Positions 55,530-64,000 of a DNA stretch of 64,000 bases are shown piece by piece; the first letter of the stretch is position 1, and the number at the start of each line of letters is the position of its first letter. The notes below the pieces were generated by a model. The model was given only the letters and a program-made list of their open reading frames with translations. It was not told the DNA's origin and did no database searches. The position numbers and the translations under genes are program-made. Source of the DNA: Astragalus membranaceus (Eukaryota; Streptophyta; Magnoliopsida; Fabales; Fabaceae); NCBI GenBank assembly GCA_039519185.1, contig CM076848.1, positions 125,372,371 through 125,436,370 on the forward strand, written 5' to 3'.

Positions 55530-57876
55530 TGTAACACCCCGATAATTTCTAACTTCTAGAAATACCGAAATGCACCACTTGGCATATATCAGAGTAACTT
55601 CCTGTTTCAGATATTGAACATAAACTAAAACTTCGATGAAATAGTCATCAAACGCGCTTACATAACTTAACATAACATAATTAAACACTTGAACTTCGTC
55701 CCTTACAACATCTCAGCCTAGTGTTCAATACCAAAATAGAAAGTAGCGGAAGCAATTTACAACTTTAACAAGTAAGTCGTACAATCGAACATACTATGGC
55801 AATGAAACGTAAATACATGACATAACGAAAGGGATATCCATCTCCTCTAGTTAGCTCCATGACCGTGCCTCATTGTCTTCAGCTTTTCCTGCATCTCTGA
55901 AAAACCACAAAATATGAAGGGTGAGACAACTAGTCTCAGTGAGTTCTATCGAGACCCCTTACTAACTCTCTCGGTTCATTATGCTTGATTCATTAATCGT
56001 AGTCCTTAAAGTTGACTACGTGGAGTACTCTAACATTGTCCCTCATAGGCCTTAAGCCAACTACAAGTGACAATCCTTAATATGACCCGTAGCCCTTAAG
56101 CCGACTACGAGAAATATATCTGAAACATGATTGTTAGCATATCACCGTAACCCTTAAGCCGACTGCCGGTAAACCCATTCCCTGACCATAGCAGGGACAA
56201 ACATGACGGGGCCTAGGTTCATAGGGCTCATGACTTCCCCTCCCCTAGTATGCTAACCTGAAAATAGGGTCGTCACCCTAGACTGAACTAATATGTATGT
56301 AAAATATATCGGGCATGAACATAACCTGATCTTAAACATAACATGATCTTATACATAACATGATCTTAATATCAACATTATAACCTCAGGGACATTAAGC
56401 CCGTCTTATCTTTACTTGTCGTGATCTCACTCGGGGCTACTAAGTTCGTTAATGACATTTACAATTAATCCGTACGTTATCATTCCAAACACAATCCGTG
56501 TACCCGCATTGGGCCGTCTCATAAACAATCAACAAGGACATAACATTAACTTCAACATGGAACATAAAGTTGTAATCATTAGAACTTAAGCAAACAAGGT
56601 TTTGGCCCATCCACCAAGAGAAACATCACACTTCATCAATCATAATTACTTTCAACTCAGAAAATTATACAGTTTAAGTTACATATTTGATTATACCTTT
56701 TTATAAGCTTTCCAACGCATCCGAGGACACCTCAATCGGGTTCCCGGATCAAAAGTTATTGCGAAAACAAAATCAGTTAGGTTTGCTGAAAAATTACACT
56801 GCGTCGCGACGCGAACAGGTTCCTTCGCGACGCGAAGAGTAACAAATAGTTTTGCGTTACAAAAATAATACAGGGTCGCGACGCGACGGGGACCTGATCT
56901 GCAGAAAAACAGACTTTGGAGACTCGGTTTTGTGCCGTTTCGCTTCCTAGACGGCACCGAGACATTCCATGACCTGTGCAACCTAAAAACAAATATTCTA
57001 AATGGGGACAGACTCATAGTACATAATCCATAAATCATAAAACAATTCCCTAGTGAGTATAGAACTCACCAATTGCGACGACAATCGCAAAACGCCGAGA
57101 CTTCGAGAATTCAACCGCTCCCAAAAACCCTGAACTCTCCTGGGACTCGATCACAACACGAACTCAGCTACTCACTCACTTGGACATCAACCCAAACCGA
57201 ACTCAGCTACTGAAACACTTTTCCCCAGCTAATCAATCGAACCTCACACAGGATTTGGCTTGAAGATGGGTCTTAGAACTGGATATTGGAGTTGGAGCAA
57301 GACATGCAAGCTCTAAAACTCCATTTTTATGCTTGGAGGTTTGCAATGGTGTAGGAGAAGGGATGAGGTTTGTGTGCTGTTCTTGGTATCAACAGGAAGA
57401 GGAAGAAGAATGTGGGATAATGGTGAAATCAGATGCAGCATGCATGAATGTTTGAGGTAGGATCCCCCTTTCTTCTCCACCCTCTCTCTCGCGAACCCTC
57501 TCCTCCTTCTCTCTATTCTAATTCTGATTTTCCCGTTTCTGAAAATGAGGATGAAAAATGAAGTGGCTGACTTGGGGGGGGGGGGGGTTTCAGCTGTGAA
57601 CTAACTCAATGTGGGGAATTTACCCTATTACCCTTCAGCTAATTATACTCCCCATCCTATCTAACACTTGACTTAAGTAAATTAATTTATCTCAACAATC
57701 AATCACCCAAGCATTACCAAGTAATTAAATCATTATATCTCTTCCTAAGATATCACATATAAATACGATTATGTTAAATAAATACCAGACATTGCCTAAT
57801 ATCGCTTATATAAGTATTTAACCTATTACCATAACTCTTAACGGTCGACGAAGTTTCTAAGATTTGGGGATGTTAC
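55530..57876 (-). repeat. 3' LTR of TR-GAG-2 (2,347 bp)
   Basis: Plus-strand ends TGTAACACCCCG and GGGGATGTTACA. Contains tandem CGTAGCCCTTAAGCCGACTAC units (56010-56175) and a CpG-rich palindromic array (TCGCGACGCGA, 56804-56888). A G-run of about 13 lies at 57576-57588. Confidence 0.93.
56804..56888. repeat. CpG-rich palindromic array (TCGCGACGCGA) in TR-GAG-2 LTR
   Basis: Three copies of TCGCGACGCG-type motifs, each containing the palindrome TCGCGA. The equivalent array in the other LTR (60414-60525) has an additional copy. It lies at the same relative LTR position as the GCACGGATCGTGC array of TR-GAG-1. Confidence 0.8.
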
Positions 57877-58996
57877 AATCACACCAACTTTTTAGAAATT
57901 TTGTCCTAAAAATTAAACGAAACGTACCTTTCGCCGAACCGTCCTCAACCTTGCCTTTCCCCTTTTGAGCATCCAACACATAAATTCTCCCTTGCGCCGG
58001 AGCAGCATGCTCCTCCCTATTCCTCTTCTTCGCTGGACATTCATTAGCATAATGTCCTTCTTTCTTGAAATAGTAACAAAGATTGGACCCCACGCGGCAT
58101 TCTCCACTATGGGACTTTCCACACTTTACACACCTGTCAGGCCTTGAGAATTCAGATGTCTGCACTTGCTTTCCCTTGTCGGAGTTACCTCTTGGTTCCT
58201 CGTCCCGGGTTGACCATTCAACCGCTTTCTTCTTCTCCTTATGATACGCTTTCCTTTCTTCATACATCCTCCTAAGGTCCCCCCTTAGTAGAATGAGATT
58301 GTTGCACCAATGCCGGATAACTGGTCATAGCATAGGAACTAAGACCCTGGTTCACATCACCACGAAGACCCTGCTTGAACATGATCATTTTCCACCTATC
58401 ATTCGGAGCATGAGTCCCCAACTCATAAAATTGAGATATCCTTTCAAACTTTGCAGCATACTCTCCCACAGACATGTCTCCCTGCTTCAAACTAACGAAC
58501 TCCATCTGCTTGGCGAGTCTCTGAGCATCAGGAAAGTAATACCTAGGAACAGCTCCTTAAAGTTGACCCAATTGAGTGTCGTCCCTTGGGTTTGAAGCAT
58601 TCGACGTGCATTAGTCCACCAAGTGTGCAAGTCTTCATCCAGAACATTTGCAGCACAGATTACCTTCTCCTCTTCGTTGCATTGCAAGGTCACAAAAATC
58701 CGCTCCATAGCATCTATCCAAAAATGCGCCTTCATTGCATCAAATCCTCCTTTGAAGGTTGGAGGTTTCATCTTTAGAAATTGGAAGTACATCTTATTAG
58801 GATCCTCAGGTGGCGGCACATGGACTTGTTCATTCGGTTGCGGTTGGGGCACTTGATGCATCTGGGCCTTTTGAGCCATTTGCTGCTGCTGCATTTGCAT
58901 CATGTCATTCATCATCTTCTGCTGTGTTTCGATGACATTCTGCATCCATTCCTGATGAGGATCAATAGGTGGGTTTCTCCTACCTCTTCCAGCCAT
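57860..58996 (-). pseudogene. gag: gag of TR-GAG-2 (frameshifted)
   Basis: Starts MAGRGRRNPPIDPHQEWMQN at 58996. The Met/Gln helix and capsid region (FKGGFDAMKAHFWIDAMERI) are followed by a frameshift near 58520 and another near 58275. The later frames read VSLKQGDMSVGEYAAKFERI and YEERKAYHKEKKKAVEW. The knuckles are CVKCGKSHSGEC and CYYFKKEGHYANEC; the second has Phe in place of its second Cys, which would stop zinc binding. The same layout is intact in TR-GAG-1. Confidence 0.88.
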
Positions 58997-59120
58997 GATT
59001 CTGCGAAATATGCACAAAGTATTAAGTTGATCAGGCTCAATGTCTAATAGCATACTAAGAAGAATCAGACTTAGAAGACGTAAAAGACTCTTAACATCTA
59101 AGTCCGACTAGGTCGAACCG

Positions 59121-59132
59121 CTCTGATACCAA
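59121..59132 (-). other. primer binding site of TR-GAG-2, initiator-Met tRNA
   Basis: Plus-strand GCTCTGATACCA (minus TGGTATCAGAGC), one base inside the 5' LTR edge at 59134. Confidence 0.88.
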
Positions 59133-59133
59133 A

Positions 59134-60689
59134 TGTAACATCCCGATAATTTCTAACTTATAGAAATACCGAAATGCACCACTTGGCATATATCAGAGTA
59201 ACTTCCTGTTTCAGATATTGAACATAAACTAAAACTTCGACGAAATAGTCATCAAACGCGCTTACATAACTCAACATAACATAATTAAACACTTGAACTT
59301 CGTTCCTTACAACATCTCAGCCTAGTGTTGAATACCAAAATAGAAAGTAGCGGAAGCGATTTACAACTTTAACAAGTAAGTCGTACAACTGAACATACTA
59401 TGGCAATGAAAAGTAAATACATGATATAACGAAAGGGATATCCATCTCCTCTAGTTAGCTCCATGATCGTGCCTCATTTTCTTGAGCTTTTCCTGCATCT
59501 CTGAAAAACCACAAAATATGAAGGGTGAGACAACTAGTCTCAGTGAGTTCTATCGAGACCCCTTACTAACTCTCTCGGTTCATTATGCTTGATTCATTAA
59601 TCGTAGTCCTTAAAGTTGACTACGTGGAGTACTCTAACATTGTCCCTCGTAGCCCTTAAGCCGACTACAAGTGACAATCCTTAATATGACCCGTAGCCCT
59701 TAAGCCGACTACGGGAAATATATCTGAAACATGATTGTTAGCATATCACCATAGCCCTTAAGCCGACTGTCGGTAAACCCATTCCCTGACCATAGCAGGG
59801 ACAAACATGACGGGGCCTAGGTTCATAGGGCTCATGACTTCCCCTCCCCTAGTACGCTAACCTAAAAATAGGGTCGTCACCCTAGACTGAACTGATATGT
59901 ATGTAAAATATATCTGACATGAACATAACCTGATCTTAAACATAACATGATCTTATACATAAAATGAGCTTAATATCAACATTATAACCTCAGGGACATT
60001 AAGTCCGTCTTATCTTTACTTGTCGTGATCTCACTCGGGGTTACTAAGTTCGTTAACCTAACTTATTGACATTTACAATTAATCCGTACATTATCATTCC
60101 AAACACAATCCGTGTACCCGCATTGGTCCGTCTCATAAACAATCAACAAGGACATACCATTAACTTCAACATGGAACATAAAGTTGTTACATTAGAACTT
60201 AAGCAAACAAGGTTTTGGCCCATCCACCAAGAGAAGTATCACACTTCATCAATCATAATTACTTTCAAAACAGGGAATTATACAGTTTAAGTTACATATT
60301 TTATTAAACATTTTTATAAGCTTTCCAACGCATCCGAGAACACCTCAATCGGGTTCCCGAATCAAAAGTTATTGCGAAAACAAAATCAGTTAGGTTTGCT
60401 GAAAAATTACACTGCGTCGCGACGCGAACAGGTTTCGTCGTGACGCGAAGAGTAACAGATAATTTTGCGTTACAAAAATAATACAGGGTCGCGACGCGAC
60501 GGCCACGGGTCGCGATGCGACGGGGACCTGATCTGCAGAAAAACAGACTTTCGAGACTCGGTTTTGTGCCGTTTCGCTTCCTAGACGGCACCGAGACATT
60601 CCATGACCTCTGCAACCTAAAAACAGATATTCTAACCAGCAATTCCAGTCCAATTATTCAATCCAAATCAATCACACATAAACAATTAT
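59134..60689 (-). repeat. 5' LTR of TR-GAG-2, partial
   Basis: Matches 55530 onward for about 1.5 kb, then stops at the start of the next element at 60690. The remaining part of the LTR and its target duplication are outside the window. Confidence 0.9.
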
Positions 60690-62335
60690 TGTAACAGACC
60701 AAATAATTGATTTAATAATTCTATTAATTGATTTAATTAAGTCATGAGGAAAATAAAATAATTATATAGGTGTTATTATATGTGGGCCTTGGTTGGGTTA
60801 GAAATAATTAATTTAAGGGGTGGGGTGTAGCATTTGGGCTTAAGCGGTGGAAGAAGGCCTGTGATCCAAGGGCCCAATATGATAGGCGCATACTTAAGCT
60901 AAAAAAATTAGGTTTAGCTCATTTGTGCAAAAAGAAAAGAAAGTGGCGAATTGAGAGAGAGAGGGAAAGGGAGCCGTGAGGGTGAGAAGAAAGGGAGAGG
61001 AGGCGCGCACATGAGCAAGGGGAAAGGAGTCGTGTTGCGGTGGTTCCTTGGAGCTTACGTATAAGGGGATAGCGTGTTCGTCATAACCTAAGGTAAGGGT
61101 GGGTCTTACCTTATAATAGGGTCTATAATGGGTTGTATATGGGTTGTAGGAATTACATTGATCTAATTGTGATTTGATTGTTGTTTTTGATGTATGATTG
61201 AATATATGATGTTTTGTTGCCCTATAAGTGTTTGATGAAAAGTATAGGAAATATGAGATGTGTGTAGGAATTGTAGTGCACGCCAAATGTTTGATGAAAC
61301 TCGTGTGTGATGATGTTTGATGATAATTGAAGTTGTTGTTGATGATTGAGCATATGAAATTTGGCGAAAATTGAGTTTGAAGGACCCTAGGCGCCATAGG
61401 TGCCATTGTTGTTGCCATTGTTGTTGCCATTGTCTCACATTGTTGCTGCTGTCTGGGCATTTCTGCCAATTTGCGCCTCACTCGCGCCTAAGTCGCGCTC
61501 CACGCGCGAAGTCTCGATTTTGTCCCAAATTTGTTTTTGACATATCTTTTGACTCGGGTGTCCGTTTTAAGCGCTTCAAAGTGCGTTTCGAAGCTCGTTC
61601 AGTCCTCTATCTATCTATGCTACTGAAATGTGAAAAATAATTAAATTCGCTGAAAGTTTCTGGACACTTGTATTTTGCTAGAGATGTGGTGATAATGGTA
61701 CCACATGCATTCTGCACCGCATACATACATGCTCATCATTGATAATTACTTTGTTTGATGTACAGTATGACCGTGTGACAATTATATATTGCGGATGTTG
61801 GTGTTTATTTATCAGTTGGAAATGTTGCTGTATATGTATAAAATATAAATGTATTGCTGTGATTGGTGTAGTCCTTAAACTCTAGCATACCGCTTATTAT
61901 AAGCCTTATTATGCGGTTTAGACTCACCCCTTCGTTGTTTATTACTACAGGTAACCATGAGTGAAGCTGTTATTCTTCATTCTTGCGTCGGTCTAGTGCT
62001 CTGATACGTAACACTCAGGGGATGGGCGCTAGTTTTCCTTTGTTTATTTAATTGTGATGATAAACATTTTTATTGAGATTTTTATGCTGAGTTTTGTTCT
62101 TATTCTGCTGCGAGACGTTGTAAATTCTGTCATGTGGATTGAATGATGTGTTTTTGGGAAACCCATTCCATGGTTACGTGTTACGTATTTTCTTTGATTT
62201 ACAAAAAGGAATTTTATTATGTTGTTGATGTTTGTTTCGAAGAAATGTAGCATCCCGTTTGGATTAGTTGAAAGATAAAATTTTTGAACTCTGATAATTT
62301 CTATTTAAATACCGGGTAGAAAATGGGGTGTTACA
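60690..62335 (+). repeat. 5' LTR of family T element
   Basis: TGTAACAGACC to GGGGTGTTACA. Holds GTAAGGGTGGG (about 61092), a CpG-rich patch (GCGCCTCACTCGCGCCTAAG, about 61474-61510), TGGTACCACATGCAT (61696-61710) and CTCTGATACGTAACACTCAGGGG (about 61998). Confidence 0.85.
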
Positions 62336-62339
62336 TTAG

Positions 62340-62351
62340 TGGTATCAGAGC
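62340..62351 (+). other. primer binding site, initiator-Met tRNA
   Basis: TGGTATCAGAGC four bases after the LTR end. Confidence 0.88.
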
Positions 62352-64000
62352 AATGGTTGGTCCGTCCGGCCAAGTCGTCGAGTCGTTGTGTCGGTTAACG
62401 ACCAACTGTTGTGTGTTGTCCTAACCATTGTTTGTGTGTAGTGGTGCTTCTGCAGGTGGAGGTAAACCGAAGGTTGCTAATGGTAAGCAGGCTAGTGGGA
62501 GAGATGCTCCCACTGGCATTGTGCGCTATGTTGTGCTTCCATGTGTGAAATTCTATGTCCTGTTTGTGGTCCTTGTTGTTGGCCTCCTTGTTGCATGACT
62601 CTAAATGATTTACCTTGTTGTTTAAATGCTCACACGTGTTTTGATTCGGTTGAACTATTTCATATATATATCTTGAATCGTTAATGTGGGTATGTTATTT
62701 AAAAACGAGCCGTGTACCAAAAGACTGTTCTTCTTGAACTTATATCAATGTTATTTTTGGTGATTCGCGTATCATTTTATGAGCACGTAATATGTTTGAA
62801 TTGATTGGACTCCATTACTCATCATTGTATTTGGTGTAAGTATGTCGTTATAGCATGTTTTATTCGTGTTTGTTAAATGTCTTATGGGGATGTATTTGTT
62901 GGATGCTACATGAAATCGATCTTGTACGCTCGAGTTCTATTACAAGAATTGTTTTAATCGTTACCTCTTGACTCGTACTATGTGGTTTTGTAGTTTGAAA
63001 ATGAAGTGATATTTTCCGAAAAAAACTGCCTGCGAAAGCCTATTGAACAATTTATGGTTGGATACTAAAATTGGTGTTAAATTTATTTTGAATTCTAGCC
63101 GTGCATGGAGCTGTTACTGCTAAATGTTGCTGTTCCCTGAAAATAAATGTTGCTGGTTCCGAAAATAAGTGCTACTGTTTTCTGAAAGTAATTGTCGCTG
63201 TTTTCTGAGAATAATGGGCGCTGTTTTTCCGAAAATAATTGCTACTGTCTTCGAAAAGTTACTGTTACTGTTTTACTGTTGCGATTAGATGTTGTTGTTG
63301 TGGAGATCAAAAGAAATAAATTTATTCTTTGACTTAGGATTTTAAATAAGATTGGAAGATGATTTTCTAGTTGGTCTTGTTTGAAAAAGAGTAACGATTT
63401 TCTGTTGTGTAAATTTTGAAACGTTTGACTAATAATTCGATTAATAATAATGAAGGTTGCATATATGTTCATTATGAACATTGTTTGTACGTGTTTTCTT
63501 TTATTGGACTGCTGAGTTTTGGTGTTAATCGAGTATCTAAATGACGTGTGTGATATGCTGTATGAAACTAAGTGTGTCTTATTCTTGTAAATTGAATTTG
63601 GGATTAATTAGAGACATTTTATAAAACTGAATTTATGTGGTTTATTTGGAGAAATTTTATAAAGCTGTATTTTTGGGTTATTTAGTGAAACTAGTGAGGT
63701 ACTGACTGAAAGTTATGATTGATGTAGTTGTTTTGGCTCGAATTGCGTGTAAGTGTAATTTTAGTCGAAAAACCGTAAAACCGACAATCAATGAATTTTG
63801 TGGAAATTGATGTTTGAATATATATGATTATTAGGAAGTTTAAATTATGCCTGATGGCTGAATTTGTGGCTGCGTGGATGTTTAATTTGTTGCTAGGCTC
63901 ACTGTGTAGGCACTTTGAGTAGGTTTGACTTTCGGCTAAACTGGGACTGTTTTACTGGTTGATAAATTATGTAGCACACAATTTTAGAAACTAGACTGAA
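62352..64000 (+). other. internal region of family T element, no coding domain seen
   Basis: A stretch of 1.65 kb with no recognisable protein. Positions 63110-63270 hold a degenerate array of GTTGCTGTTTTCTGAAAATAA-type units, similar to the 24-bp array in the solo LTR at 34677-35100. The last bases (TTTAGAAACTAGACT, about 63983-63997) also occur in the solo LTR near 7167, so part of this region may be another LTR-derived piece. Confidence 0.5.

Larger units (their letters stand above)
55530..60689 (-). mobile_element. TR-GAG-2: gag-only LTR retrotransposon, minus strand, 5' LTR interrupted
   Basis: The 3' LTR (minus strand) is 55530-57876, internal region 57877-59133, and the 5' LTR starts at 59134 and is cut at 60689 by another retrotransposon. 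Its ends are TGTAACAYCCC/GGGATGTTACA, the same as TR-GAG-1. The internal region has an initiator-Met PBS and only a gag gene. It inserted into the 5' part of CACTA-2. The two LTRs are closely similar where they overlap. It is the same superfamily as TR-GAG-1, with clearly different LTR sequence. Confidence 0.9.
60690..64000 (+). mobile_element. LTR retrotransposon of family T, 5' LTR and start of internal region, runs off window
   Basis: A 1,646-bp LTR (60690-62335) is followed by an initiator-Met PBS. No gag or pol frame is seen in the following 1.65 kb, so it has a long leader, is decayed, or is non-autonomous. LTR motifs tie it to the solo LTRs at 6377 and 32933. A Ty3 Tekay/Del-type relation is plausible from the TGTAACA..TGTTACA ends and PBS but cannot be confirmed without coding domains. 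Confidence 0.8.

Overview
The window is a block of plant nuclear DNA made almost wholly of transposable elements. It holds a dual-RNase-H Tat-lineage Ty3/Gypsy element, CACTA (En/Spm) transposons with introns, TR-GAG elements primed by initiator-Met tRNA, MITEs, a tRNA-derived SINE and many AT-rich microsatellites. Captured exons match plant-type genes (ARGONAUTE 4, an RH26/31-type DEAD-box helicase, a UTP10/HEATR1-like protein, ketopantoate hydroxymethyltransferase). A repeat-rich eudicot fits best; the species cannot be read from the sequence. No intact host gene is visible, which suggests pericentromeric or other heterochromatin.

Layout. 1-10823: a decayed Tat-lineage element (gag-pro, RT-RNH-aRNH, integrase) with its LTR at 8933-9807, then a second, internally deleted copy sharing that LTR. 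A solo LTR (6377-8336, TSD ACTAC) splits the integrase. 10824-13100: AT-rich DNA with a GATA microsatellite and a hAT-like MITE.

13101-44607 is one 31.5 kb set of nested insertions, five levels deep. The outermost element is a non-autonomous CACTA (CACTA-3, TSD TCA) carrying captured exons. Inside it lies a LARD-like retrotransposon (14598-37246, 365-bp LTRs, TSD ATTAC). That holds CACTA-1 (17698-31740) and a 3.3 kb solo LTR (32933-36262, TSD AGGAC). CACTA-1 is split by a gag-only TR-GAG element (24216-30275, TSD CTGAG), whose 3' LTR carries a 137-bp insert with a tRNA-like fold. Near its right end CACTA-3 is hit by a Pack-CACTA (39183-44586, TSD AAT) carrying pieces of three host genes, including the last exon of an AGO4-type Argonaute.

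44608-49137: a MULE-type MITE with a 9-bp TSD, a SINE, an LTR-plus-gag fragment of another Tat-like element, and microsatellites. 49138-64000: a second CACTA of the CACTA-1 family on the minus strand. It is interrupted at 55530 by a minus-strand TR-GAG element, which is itself interrupted at 60690 by a plus-strand LTR retrotransposon running off the window.

The transposase (TNP2-like) and accessory (TNPA/Transposase_24-like) genes of both CACTA copies carry stops, frameshifts or insertions, so neither looks autonomous now. The most unusual features are the multi-gene Pack-CACTA with the AGO4 tail, a foldback of about 690 bp between two promoter-like copies in CACTA-1, the tRNA-like insert, and CpG-rich palindromic arrays at similar places in different LTR families.
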